Shown here in pieces: positions 26,141-34,533 of a stretch of DNA of 64,000 nt. Numbering within the stretch: position 1 is the stretch's first letter; every line of letters begins with the position of its first letter. This DNA is from Moraxella sp. (GTDB lineage Bacteria; Pseudomonadota; Gammaproteobacteria; Pseudomonadales; Moraxellaceae): positions 1 to 64,000 of the forward strand of contig JAUMYZ010000002.1 of the NCBI GenBank assembly GCA_030528385.1, read 5' to 3'. The notes under the pieces are model-generated. The model was not told the origin of the DNA, ran no database searches, and was given only the letters and a program-made list of their open reading frames with translations. The translations under genes were made by a program, and so were the position numbers.

Positions 26141-26195
26141 ATGCTTGCTCTCATCACTTTGTAACCCATTTATTTTTTACCCATAAGGATTGACG

Positions 26196-26756
26196 ATGAA
26201 ACCAACAACCACATTCAAAGCAATGGCGATGGCTAGCCTGATTGGCTTGAGCAGTTTAACCGCTTATGCCAACGCCCCAAGCGACCATTCGGTTGAAGAA
26301 TATATCAAGCTGATGAAATTTGATGAAAACTTTATCAAAGACACCAAAGAAGGCTTTATTGGCGGTTTTATGTCCAGTGCCACCGTCAGACTGGCAGAAA
26401 AGTTTCCCGATTTGAGCGATGACAAAAAAGCCCAAGCATTGGCACTTTTTGAGCAAGAAGCCAAGTTGTTTGCAGATGAATTTGGCTCAGATGAAGCACT
26501 AAAAGCCCAAAGCCTTGCCATCATCAAACAAGCCGTCAAAAAACACCTAAACCAAGCACAAATTGACGCACTTAATGACTTTTATCGCACCCCCATTGGT
26601 CAGCAGACTGTGGACGCACAAACCGCCATGATGCAAGACATGCTCACGCCAGCCATGACCCATGCCATGCAAAAAGCTCAAGAAATGCAAAAGCAGCCAC
26701 ACATCATCAAACGCCAAGCCACACTTGAAGCCAAGATTGCCGAGATTGTTTATTGA
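26196..26756 (+). CDS. Exported DUF2059-type protein
   Basis: A signal peptide (about residues 1-25, cleavage after AYA) is followed by a helical domain whose LNDFYRTPIGQQTVD segment is the hallmark of DUF2059. Function is unknown. ATG 26196 has AAGGA upstream and is preferred to the TTG at 26190. It lies between accD and folC and probably belongs to their operon. Confidence 0.75.
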   Translation: MKPTTTFKAMAMASLIGLSSLTAYANAPSDHSVEEYIKLMKFDENFIKDTKEGFIGGFMSSATVRLAEKFPDLSDDKKAQALALFEQEAKLFADEFGSDEALKAQSLAIIKQAVKKHLNQAQIDALNDFYRTPIGQQTVDAQTAMMQDMLTPAMTHAMQKAQEMQKQPHIIKRQATLEAKIAEIVY

Positions 26757-26804
26757 TTTGACAAGTCTAGTGCACCAACACCCCAACTGTTTTATGGAAA
26801 ACTT

Positions 26805-28124
26805 ATGACCACTCCTCAAACCGTCTCTGATTGGCTTATTTATATGCAAAATATCCATGTTTCCGCCATTGATATGGGCTTGGAGCGGGTATTGCCTGTC
26901 GCCAGTGAGCTGGGTATTTTAACAGATGATTTGCCACAGAAGCCTTATGTTTTTACAGTAGCAGGCACCAACGGCAAAGGCTCAACCACGTCCGCCATCG
27001 CCAGCATTTGCACGCAAGCAGGCTACAAAACCGCCCTATACCAGTCGCCACACTTGGTCAGTTTTAACGAGCGTATCAGTATTGATGGGGTGCTTGCCAG
27101 CGACAACGAATTGATTGACGCTTTTGAACAGGTGGAGCGGGCACGCCTAAACTGCGGTTTGAGTTTGTCGTTTTTTGAGATGACCACCTTGGCGGCGTTT
27201 TGGATTTTTAAACACGCCAACTGCGATGTCTGGGTGCTGGAAGTGGGCTTGGGCGGTCGGCTTGATGTGGTCAATATCATTGACCCTGATATGTGCGTGA
27301 TTACCAACATTGGCATTGACCACACCGACTGGTTGGGGGATACCCGTGAGCAAATCGGCTTTGAAAAGGCAGGGATTTTACGCCAAAACAGCACACTCAT
27401 TTTTGGTGAAAGCGATATGCCCCACAGCGTTAAAGCAGTGATTGATGACAAACAAGCCAGCTGTTATCAGTATGGCAAGGATTATTTGTCTGACATCATT
27501 GATGATGGCTGGATTTATTCTGGGGCGTCTGTTACTCTAAAACTGCCCCTACCAAGTATTTCGCCCATCAATGCCAGTACTGCCATCAGTGGTGTTTTAG
27601 CCAGTCCGCTAGCCGTCAGCACCGATGACATTTGTCAAGGTCTGTCAAATGTTCACTTATCGGGCAGATTTGACAAAAGAGCAGTGGCGGGCAAACGCTG
27701 GGTGTTTGATGTCGGTCATAATGAGCATGGCATTAGGTTTTTGATGGCGTCATTTGTGCCGTACTGGCAAGCCTTAACCCAAACAAATCCCCACGCCAAA
27801 CTGCATTTTTTGTTTAGTATGCTTGCCGACAAAGACACAGATAAGGTGCTGTCTTTGATAGGCTCTTATGGGCTGCCCATTCATGCTTGGCATATTGGCA
27901 AGATTGATAATGTGCGAGCAACCAGTGTGGCACAGCTGCACAACAAAATCATCACCAATCTGCCAAACAGCACCGTGCTCATGTATGACACTGTGGCTTT
28001 GGCGACAGATGGTGTTTTAAAGGCGACAGATGACGGTGATGTCGTCTTGTGTTTTGGCTCATTTTATACCATCAGTGAAAGCATGATAGCACTTGGGCTG
28101 GCAAAAAATCCCAAAACTGGTTAA
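26805..28124 (+). CDS. folC: Dihydrofolate synthase/folylpolyglutamate synthase
   Basis: Adds glutamate to dihydropteroate and to folates. The 439-residue Mur-ligase-like protein has the P-loop GTNGKGSTTSAIA, QSPHLVSFNERI, EVGLGGRLDVVNII, GIDHTDWLGDT and FDVGHNEHG. Length is normal (E. coli 422). It is followed by a 178-base gap before the SPOR gene, so a separate promoter there is likely. Confidence 0.96.
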   Translation: MTTPQTVSDWLIYMQNIHVSAIDMGLERVLPVASELGILTDDLPQKPYVFTVAGTNGKGSTTSAIASICTQAGYKTALYQSPHLVSFNERISIDGVLASDNELIDAFEQVERARLNCGLSLSFFEMTTLAAFWIFKHANCDVWVLEVGLGGRLDVVNIIDPDMCVITNIGIDHTDWLGDTREQIGFEKAGILRQNSTLIFGESDMPHSVKAVIDDKQASCYQYGKDYLSDIIDDGWIYSGASVTLKLPLPSISPINASTAISGVLASPLAVSTDDICQGLSNVHLSGRFDKRAVAGKRWVFDVGHNEHGIRFLMASFVPYWQALTQTNPHAKLHFLFSMLADKDTDKVLSLIGSYGLPIHAWHIGKIDNVRATSVAQLHNKIITNLPNSTVLMYDTVALATDGVLKATDDGDVVLCFGSFYTISESMIALGLAKNPKTG

Positions 28125-28184
28125 ACATTTTATACAAACTTGACAATAAATAACAAAATTACATCGCCATTACATCAAAATTTA

Positions 28185-28193
28185 TGCTAGATT
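28185..28193 (+). promoter_or_regulatory. Possible extended -10 upstream of the SPOR gene
   Basis: TGCTAGATT (28185-28193) fits an extended -10 element about 110 bases before the SPOR gene start. No good -35 is present. Confidence 0.3.
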
Positions 28194-28302
28194 AAGAGCA
28201 ATTTTCTTTAAATCTGATTAAAATTTATGCGTTTTTCCTTGACAAATTTGGGCAAAGTTCCCAGATTTGTTGGTTATTTGTCTTTTTTATGTTGGCATAA
28301 CA

Positions 28303-29481
28303 ATGATTTCTAAACAAGCCTTACTTAGCATCAGTTTAATCGTTGGTGGTGGCGTGGCTGTCTATGCACTCAACCACAACAGCACGCCTGCTGCCCCTGA
28401 CGCCCCCAAAACACCCACAGCCACCACCAGCGACAGCGACACAGCAAGACCAACCGTGGAGCCGCTCACGGCCGACATCAAAACCGAGCAACAAATACTC
28501 AGCCAACAACAAAAAGCGCGAGAAGCGCGCACGCTCGCCCAAGAAAAACAAGCCCAAGCCTTGATTGAAGACCAAGAGCGCGCCAAAGCGCTTGCCCTAC
28601 AAAAAGCACAAATTGAAGCGGACGCCATTGCCAAAGCCAAAAGCGCCAAACAAGCACAGCTTGAAGAGACGACCGCCACCAACCTAACGGTACAAACACG
28701 CCCTGAAGCGGCGGCGATATTGCACGAACAAGCCAAACAACATGCTCCAGAAAAATCCCCAACTCAGCCAAAAGCACAACCCCCAGTCGCCACAAACAAA
28801 AGCGACGGCAAAGCCCAAAAAACAACTCATGGCGAAAAAACCGACCACAAAAAAGTTGGCAAAGAAAAAGAAGCCATCAAAGCCAAAACAGAACCAAAAA
28901 ACCAACACAATACCGCCCAAAAAACCAAGGCAGGTCAGCATACTGTGGTGCGCGGCGACACTCTAATCAAACTGTCGCACCAGTACGGCGTGCCTGTATC
29001 CATCATTGCCAAAGCCAATAACATGGGACGCAATGACGCCCTGCCTGCTGGCAAAACCATCAAAATCCCGTCAAAAAGCGAAATCGCCAAAATCCAACAA
29101 GAGCTTCATAAAGCCGATAAAAAAGAAACCGCCAAAAAAGAAACCAACAAGTCCGACACCAGCAAAAAAGGAGTCGCCAAAGACAACGCTCAAAAAGACA
29201 GTGCTAAAAAAGAAAAGTCGGGTGTCCGCTCTGTGCCCACCCACTACAGCGTCCAAGTGGCAATGGCAGACAGCCAAGAAAAAGCCAACGCCCTTGCCAA
29301 ACAGTACCGTGCCGCAGGTTACCGCGTGGTTACCAGTCGCACTTCCAAAGGCGTGCGGGTGCTGGTTGGCTCTGAAAAAACCGCTGAAGCCGCCAACGCC
29401 CTAAAAAGCAAAATCGCCAAAGACAGCCGCGTCAAAACCGATGGGGCTTGGGTCAAACAGGTGGACACCATCAACCCCTAG
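28303..29481 (+). CDS. Membrane-anchored LysM and SPOR domain protein (DedD position)
   Basis: The 392-residue protein has an N-terminal membrane helix (about 5-22), an Ala/Lys/Gln/Glu-rich helical stretch (about 55-205) resembling the TolA stalk, a LysM domain (about 211-256: HTVVRGDTLIKLSHQYGV) and, after another Lys-rich linker, a C-terminal SPOR domain (about 313-390: HYSVQVAMADSQEKA). LysM binds peptidoglycan and SPOR binds denuded glycan at the septum. Position after folC equals dedD in relatives. ATG 28303 is used rather than the upstream frame opening at 28267. Confidence 0.88.
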   Translation: MISKQALLSISLIVGGGVAVYALNHNSTPAAPDAPKTPTATTSDSDTARPTVEPLTADIKTEQQILSQQQKAREARTLAQEKQAQALIEDQERAKALALQKAQIEADAIAKAKSAKQAQLEETTATNLTVQTRPEAAAILHEQAKQHAPEKSPTQPKAQPPVATNKSDGKAQKTTHGEKTDHKKVGKEKEAIKAKTEPKNQHNTAQKTKAGQHTVVRGDTLIKLSHQYGVPVSIIAKANNMGRNDALPAGKTIKIPSKSEIAKIQQELHKADKKETAKKETNKSDTSKKGVAKDNAQKDSAKKEKSGVRSVPTHYSVQVAMADSQEKANALAKQYRAAGYRVVTSRTSKGVRVLVGSEKTAEAANALKSKIAKDSRVKTDGAWVKQVDTINP

Positions 29482-30234
29482 ACCAACCCCTATTCTATAA
29501 CAGACCGCTTCACCATCACCGCCGACCATGAGTGCCAACAGTTCACCAAGTGGCGGACGGCACGCGTTCAGCGGTTTTGCCAAGCATGGCAACAAAGCCC
29601 ATCGTTACGCACGCTGATTAACTTACAAAATACGAGCAGTGCCACCATTTGGCAGGCGGTGTGCTATGTAGAATACGAAGACTTATATTCACTGTTTTGC
29701 ACCGACGCAAGCGATTTTTGTCAGCTGGCAAGTGCTTGCTTTGGTCAGCTTTTGGTAGACTGGCTGGGCATGCGTTGGTGTCGCCACGTTGTGTTTAGCC
29801 ATGAGTTTTTGTTGTGCTTTGATGAAATGCCCAATCACATCATTGATGTCTATGCTTTGGTGTTTGGGCGGTGGCAGTCGGTTGGCAGTTTTGAGCTGCC
29901 TGATTTATTGGGCGATGTGATACTCAAATTTATGTACACCAGTGCCTTTGATAACTTTTATCCGCTTGCCCGCCTGCTTGGTCTGTCATGGCAAGACGCC
30001 CAGCCTGTGTATCAAGAGCAGTTTGGCTGTGCGTTTGATAAAGCATATCACCACCGCCTAAACCGCCTATGGCAAATAGATGATGAATTGCTTATTCGCC
30101 GTTTGGACGATTTGCCGTTTTCGCCGCCTGATGGACAGTTGCACTGGCTAAAACGCACCATTGAAGTCAGCGAGCATGATTTATCTGAGCGTTTTGGCGA
30201 TGGTTGGCAAGGCTTAATTAAGCCAAATACTTAA
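29482..30234 (+). CDS. Unassigned ORF without a normal start codon, following the SPOR gene
   Basis: The frame is open from directly after the SPOR gene's UAG (29479-29481) to TGA-free TAA at 30232-30234, 250 codons in the same frame. The first GTG/ATG/TTG is GTG 29659, but the preceding 59 codons read like protein (QQFTKWRTARVQRFCQAWQQ). It is rich in Trp, Phe and Cys, has no signal peptide, and is not a family I recognise. Either the start was lost (pseudogene), an unusual start is used, translation begins at GTG 29659, or UAG is read through to add it to the SPOR protein. Confidence 0.5.
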   Translation, partial: TNPYSITDRFTITADHECQQFTKWRTARVQRFCQAWQQSPSLRTLINLQNTSSATIWQAVCYVEYEDLYSLFCTDASDFCQLASACFGQLLVDWLGMRWCRHVVFSHEFLLCFDEMPNHIIDVYALVFGRWQSVGSFELPDLLGDVILKFMYTSAFDNFYPLARLLGLSWQDAQPVYQEQFGCAFDKAYHHRLNRLWQIDDELLIRRLDDLPFSPPDGQLHWLKRTIEVSEHDLSERFGDGWQGLIKPNT

Positions 30235-30272
30235 CATCATTTAAATAGCAAACGCACTGATAAAACACCACA

Positions 30273-30339
30273 AAAAGCCGTTCGCCTTAGGCTTTTGCTT
30301 TTCGTTATAGCTCAACTTAGCTCACCACGAACGAAAAGC
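30273..30339. terminator. Two adjacent inverted repeats
   Basis: AAAAGCC (30273-30279) pairs with GGCTTTT (30290-30296), and GCTTTTCGTT (30297-30306) pairs perfectly with AACGAAAAGC (30330-30339). The first resembles a weak terminator for the upstream ORF, with TTTTGCTTTT following. The second may be part of a bidirectional structure. Confidence 0.45.
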
Positions 30340-30431
30340 GTGCCAATTTCATATCTCTTTTGGTATGGTTTTTTAAAATCCATTTTTCTGTTATCATAGC
30401 TAGATTTTAGCCCAAACAAAAAGGTTAATTT

Positions 30432-31823
30432 ATGACCATCAGCACCTTTCTTGACGAACTTCACACCACGTTGCCTGATTTGACCATCAAAACTGATGCC
30501 GACAGCCTAGACAACTGGGGCAAGGACTGGACAAAGCACTTTGACCCCAATGCCAGTGCCATTTTATTTCCCAAAAGCACCGAAGAAGTTGCCCAAATTG
30601 TCCGCCTTGCCAACGCCCATCACACCCCACTGGTGCCCAGTGGTGGACGCACAGGGCTGTCGGCGGCAGCGGTGGCAGCCTTTGGCGAAGTGGTGGTGAG
30701 CTTTGATAAGATGAACGCCATTGGCAGATTTTATGAAGCCGACCGCATGGTGGAAGTAGAAGCAGGCGTGGTTACCAAAGCACTGCAAGAGTTTGCCGAG
30801 AGCAAAGATTTGTATTATGCGGTGGATTTTGCGTCTGCTGGCTCAAGCCAAATCGGCGGCAATATCGGCACCAACGCTGGCGGTATCAAGGTCATTCGCT
30901 ATGGCATGACGCGTAATCAAGTTTTGGGCTTGACGGTGGTAACAGGCAAGGGCGATGTGCTAGAGCTCAACGGCGGTATGCTCAAAAACGCCACTGGCTA
31001 CGATTTTCGCCATCTGTTTATCGGCTCAGAAGGCACACTGGGTTTTGTTACCAAAGCCTTGATAAAATTAGAAAAACCGCCTGTCAATCTCACCGCCATG
31101 GTGCTGGGCGTGCCTGATTTTAACTCGGTGGTGGCACTTTTGGACAAGTTTGGCAAAGCGTTGAACTTGACCGCTTTTGAGTTTTTTGACCAAATCGCTG
31201 TCAATAAAGTGATACAAGCAGGACATACCAAAGCCCCTTTTGACAGCCAAACGCCCTTTTATGTGTTACTAGAATTTGAAGCGGTGAGCGATGATGTGTT
31301 AGACACTGCCATGAGTGTGTTTGAAAGCTGTGCCGAAGATGGCTTGATTGTTGATGGGGTGATGAGTCAAAGCGTGGGGCAGCTTAACGAATTATGGAAA
31401 CTGCGTGAGAGCATTTCGGAGACCATTTCGGTATTTACCCCTTACAAAAATGACGTGTCGGTGCTGATTAGCCATCTGGGCAATTTTATTGGCGATATTG
31501 AGAGCATTGTCAAAGACAATTATCCTGATTTTGAGATTTGCTGGTTTGGGCATATCGGCGATGGCAATTTGCATTTGAACATTTTAAAGCCTGACAACCT
31601 AAGCAAGGACGAGTTTTTTGCCAAATGCCAAGTGGTCAATCAATACGTCTTTGAAACTGTGCAAAAATATCAAGGTTCAATCAGTGCCGAACACGGCGTG
31701 GGCATGACCAAAAAACCCTATTTGGATTATACTCGCTCGCCTGTTGAAATTGAGTACATGAAAGCGGTTAAGGCGGTGTTTGACCCCAATGGCATTATGA
31801 ATAGGGGTAAGATTTTTGATTGA
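30432..31823 (+). CDS. FAD-binding 2-hydroxyacid dehydrogenase (GlcD/D2HGDH-like)
   Basis: The 463-residue protein has the PCMH FAD fold (PSGGRTGLSAAAVA, GGNIGTNAGGIKVIRYG, ATGYDFRHLFIGSEGTLG) and the FAD-oxidase C-terminal domain with its metal-site histidines (CWFGHIGDGNLHLNI, SAEHGVGMTKK). No iron-sulphur domain is present, which favours a D-2-hydroxyglutarate- or D-lactate-type dehydrogenase over a full GlcD complex. The exact substrate cannot be told. AAGG precedes ATG 30432; a terminator follows. Confidence 0.88.
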   Translation: MTISTFLDELHTTLPDLTIKTDADSLDNWGKDWTKHFDPNASAILFPKSTEEVAQIVRLANAHHTPLVPSGGRTGLSAAAVAAFGEVVVSFDKMNAIGRFYEADRMVEVEAGVVTKALQEFAESKDLYYAVDFASAGSSQIGGNIGTNAGGIKVIRYGMTRNQVLGLTVVTGKGDVLELNGGMLKNATGYDFRHLFIGSEGTLGFVTKALIKLEKPPVNLTAMVLGVPDFNSVVALLDKFGKALNLTAFEFFDQIAVNKVIQAGHTKAPFDSQTPFYVLLEFEAVSDDVLDTAMSVFESCAEDGLIVDGVMSQSVGQLNELWKLRESISETISVFTPYKNDVSVLISHLGNFIGDIESIVKDNYPDFEICWFGHIGDGNLHLNILKPDNLSKDEFFAKCQVVNQYVFETVQKYQGSISAEHGVGMTKKPYLDYTRSPVEIEYMKAVKAVFDPNGIMNRGKIFD

Positions 31824-31836
31824 GCCGCCAAGCAGT

Positions 31837-31861
31837 AAAACCGCCAAACTTGGCGGTTTTT
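31837..31861 (+). terminator. Rho-independent terminator after the FAD oxidase gene
   Basis: AAAACCGCC (31837-31845) pairs with GGCGGTTTT (31852-31860) and is followed by TTTTTG, 14 bases after the stop codon. Confidence 0.88.
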
Positions 31862-31970
31862 GTTATAATCATTGTCCAGCAAAAAACACGCCACTTTAAA
31901 ATTTGTGCATTTTATTTTATAATCAGCCCAATACAATAACAACAATCCAACAATAACACGGAGAATAACC

Positions 31971-32420
31971 ATGGTGGATGTGTCAAAACGCATCATGAAT
32001 GTGCGCGATTACAGCGTGGACTTAGAAAATGCTCTGGCGGCGTGCCAAGCCACAGGCACGGGTATCAAAGAAAAATACCTTAGTATCCAAGACAAACTCC
32101 CAACAGACATTCAACAAAAAATACAACGCTGCAATCACCTACGCAATCGTATCATGCACGACAAATACGACCCCACCCTAGACGAATATCAACAGTACGA
32201 AAAGGACATGCGCGAAGTGCTGAACTTTTTGCACAAACTTGCCAATCCCAAAAAACAAAACAATGATGACGAAATGATGATGGTGCTGGGTCTGATTTTG
32301 CTTGCACTGATTGGTTTTCTTATCTATAAGTTTTGGGTGCAGATTTTGACATTTGTTGCGGGGATTGTCGTCATCGGCGCGATTATTTATGGCATTTATC
32401 ACTTCTTAAATGACAAATAA
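31971..32420 (+). CDS. HEPN-like helical protein with two C-terminal membrane helices
   Basis: A 149-residue protein, CGGAG before ATG 31971. Residues 1-90 are helical and contain RNRIMH (Arg58-x4-His63), which fits the Rx4-6H motif of HEPN ribonucleases, within QRCNHLRNRIMHDKYDP. Two transmembrane helices follow at about 102-119 and 122-146. No partner nucleotidyltransferase or antitoxin is adjacent. It may be a membrane-tethered RNA-binding or RNA-cutting protein, but one short motif is thin evidence. It is convergent with the 32422 gene. Confidence 0.65.
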   Translation: MVDVSKRIMNVRDYSVDLENALAACQATGTGIKEKYLSIQDKLPTDIQQKIQRCNHLRNRIMHDKYDPTLDEYQQYEKDMREVLNFLHKLANPKKQNNDDEMMMVLGLILLALIGFLIYKFWVQILTFVAGIVVIGAIIYGIYHFLNDK

Positions 32421-32421
32421 A

Positions 32422-32823
32422 TCAATCTGTTGCCGACCAACGCCCAAACTTTAGCCCCAACCAATACACCCCACAACACATGGCGGTATATACTGGCGCA
32501 AAAAACAAAGCGGTGATGGGCGCAAGTCGTCTGGCGCTGTCATTGACCACCGCCATCAATGCTTGGTTTTGTGCTGGGCTGATTTCGTCGCCACCAAAAT
32601 TGCCATCACCATTGACATCAAAACTGTATAACACCACCTGCAAATAGCTGTCGGTCGCCCAAGCACTTAGCAGCGCCAAAACATAAACCAGCAATGTGAT
32701 GATGACTGCTGCTTTAATTTTGGTAACGCTTTTGTGGCGATGATGAACAAACAAACACACAAAAGGGGAAACAAAGACCAAAACGGACAAAAGGCTCTTT
32801 GTATAAAACAGCAACGTTAGCAC
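32422..32823 (-). CDS. Small membrane protein with EF-hand-like loop
   Basis: 133 residues with about three membrane helices. A loop between the second and third has DVNGDGNFGGDE, a good EF-hand calcium loop (Asp, Asn, Asp, Asn at 1, 3, 5, 7 and Glu at 12). Only one loop is present. Function unknown. Its stop is one base from that of the HEPN-like gene. The 194 bases upstream to the SMR gene show no convincing gene. Confidence 0.65.
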   Translation of the reverse strand: MLTLLFYTKSLLSVLVFVSPFVCLFVHHRHKSVTKIKAAVIITLLVYVLALLSAWATDSYLQVVLYSFDVNGDGNFGGDEISPAQNQALMAVVNDSARRLAPITALFFAPVYTAMCCGVYWLGLKFGRWSATD

Positions 32824-33017
32824 ACAAGCCCCTTACAACCCATGCCAAAAAGACGCCACAAGCGCAACAACTCCATCAGCAGCCCATCACAAAAAACAAC
32901 AGACCGACCTTAGACGCAAAACAAAGCCTTGGCACGCTGGCGCCAAACATGCCAGCCGTCTGGCACATTCTCTGACTTACTTAAAAAAAGATTTTGACAT
33001 CAAAATACAAACAGACA

Positions 33018-33353
33018 CTAACGGTCAATGCTAGAAAACTGGCTAATAATCACAATGCCCATCACAATCAGAGCAATGCCAACCCAGCCTGCCACATCAA
33101 TCACTTGCCCCAGATAAACGCGACTGAGCAGCGCCGTTGCCAGCACCCCAAGCCCTGACCATAGCACATACAAAATGCCCGTTTGCATATATTTTAACGC
33201 AACCGCGCAACAAGCAAAAGAAATCACATACAGCACCAATGCCGCACCTTGCTCAAATTTATGCTCTAGCCCATTGGCCTTACCCGATAAAAAGGTAGAA
33301 AAAATGTCGCATACAATCGCCCCAATCAGCCAATAATAGCCCGCATTTATCAT
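33018..33353 (-). CDS. SMR (EmrE-like) transporter with Asp in place of Glu14
   Basis: Four membrane helices in 111 residues, with LYVLWSGLG matching the EmrE Trp63 region. In helix 1, GAIVCDIFST aligns with EmrE GAILAEVIGT, so the proton- and drug-binding Glu14 is Asp16 here. The enzyme should still bind protons, but with altered affinity or substrate range. ATG 33353 has GGAG six bases upstream; the frame opens earlier, at 33404, without family support. Divergent from the thioredoxin-like gene. Confidence 0.82.
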   Translation of the reverse strand: MINAGYYWLIGAIVCDIFSTFLSGKANGLEHKFEQGAALVLYVISFACCAVALKYMQTGILYVLWSGLGVLATALLSRVYLGQVIDVAGWVGIALIVMGIVIISQFSSIDR

Positions 33354-33425
33354 TTGCCACTCCTTTTTGTGTTGATTGGTTGATATTATGCTAAAATCTG
33401 CCAATTATCAAATATTTTTTTAATC

Positions 33426-33917
33426 ATGCTCATAAAAAAACAGCTTTTTTCTCTGCTAAAATATCTGATCATCTTTACTGTCGTCTATATCGCCGTGAAC
33501 CTTTGGCGCGCCCCCACCTTGCCCCAGACGCCCCAACTTGGTTATCACCAACAAGGGCAGCCGATTGACGTCATCGGTCAAAGCCATCAAGCGCCAATAC
33601 TGGTGTATTTTTGGGGTTCATGGTGCGGCGTGTGCAGCGCAACCAGCCCCAACGTGCAAGCTCTGCACGCCAGTGGCTACCCTGTTTTGACGGTGGCGGT
33701 GTCATCAGGCAACGACCAAGAACTTGGGGCTTATATGAGTCAGCACCAATACAGCTTCGCCACCATCAATGACCACGATGGACAAATTTTCAGGGCATGG
33801 CAAGGCAAAGTTACGCCATCGTTTGTGATTTTGTCCAATGGCAAGGCGGTACAAAGTTTCACAGGCGTTGCCCCACTTTGGTCGCTCAAACTTAGATTAT
33901 GGTGGGCAAATGTCTAA
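33426..33917 (+). CDS. Membrane-anchored thioredoxin-like protein (ScsD/TlpA type)
   Basis: One N-terminal membrane helix (about 9-25) puts the 140-residue thioredoxin fold in the periplasm. Active site WCGVC sits in YFWGSWCGVCSATSP, and VTPSFVIL supplies the cis-proline (Thr-Pro). This resembles ScsD and other TlpA-like reductases of periplasmic disulfides. No other disulfide-pathway gene is adjacent. Divergent from the SMR gene across a very short gap. Confidence 0.85.
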   Translation: MLIKKQLFSLLKYLIIFTVVYIAVNLWRAPTLPQTPQLGYHQQGQPIDVIGQSHQAPILVYFWGSWCGVCSATSPNVQALHASGYPVLTVAVSSGNDQELGAYMSQHQYSFATINDHDGQIFRAWQGKVTPSFVILSNGKAVQSFTGVAPLWSLKLRLWWANV

Positions 33918-33926
33918 CTTACCCCA

Positions 33927-34502
33927 AAACAACCAAAAACACTGAGCATTGTCGTACTGGCTGTGGCATTCATTATCGCCAGTATTGAGCCTTTGCCTTA
34001 TCCATCATATCTTTTGCACTAAGTCGGCACAGTGCTGATGGTGGCATTTTTATACTGGGCAAATCAACGCTTTGCGATGAGCACTTTGACATTTGTTGCT
34101 TATGTTGCATTTTGGCAATACACATCATCGCCGCTCATTGGCTGTACCTTATGTGCCATATAACGACTGGTTTATCGCTCTTTTGGGGATAGAAATCAAC
34201 CAAACCTTTGCTTTGGTCGCAATATGTTTGATAGGGTGGTGCATTTTGCTTATGGGCTTTGAGCTGCTTACTCACTGTCTGTCGCCCCCAAACACAGGTC
34301 AAATGCACCTTTTGGCATCGGCTTTGTGATGGCAAGCAGCATGTTTTATGAGCTCATTGAGCGGTGGCTTGCCATCGCGCTCTGAACACGCCAAAAACCA
34401 CAACGGACAACAAGGCGATGTTTGGGATGCTCACAAAGACATGTTTTTGGCAACCCTAGCCAGCATAAGCGCTGCGATGATTGGTTTTTTAACCGTCCCA
34501 AT
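33927..34502 (+). pseudogene. Dead DUF2238 (YjdF-like) membrane protein gene
   Basis: One frame gives a broken four-to-five-helix membrane protein with stops at 34020-34022, 34161-34163, 34260-34262 and 34383-34385: VLMVAFLYWANQRFAMSTL, FDRVVHFAYGL, FGIGFVMASSMFYELIERWL. After a +1 frameshift it continues GQQGDVWDAHKDMFLATLAS. The blocks RxxHFAxG, YEhIEW and QGDxWDxQxDM, in that order, are those of YjdF/DUF2238. Too many lesions for function. Confidence 0.75.
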
Positions 34503-34505
34503 CTT

Positions 34506-34531
34506 AAAAAGCCCTAATTTTAGGGCTTTTT
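34506..34531. terminator. Bidirectional terminator
   Basis: AAAAAGCCCTA (34506-34516) and TAGGGCTTTTT (34521-34531) form a perfect 11-bp stem with ATTT loop. It ends the dead DUF2238 region on the plus strand and the symporter gene, two bases away, on the minus strand. Confidence 0.92.
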
Positions 34532-34533
34532 GT

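Noticed and set aside
28742-29404. Long Lys/Pro-rich frames overlapping the SPOR gene in other registers
   Set aside because: Shadows of the low-complexity Ala/Lys/Gln linker; no start signals or domains.
32824-33017. Short basic frame starting near 32841 (MPKRRHKRNN)
   Set aside because: Interrupted by a stop after 23 codons, without ribosome-binding site or homologue known to me.
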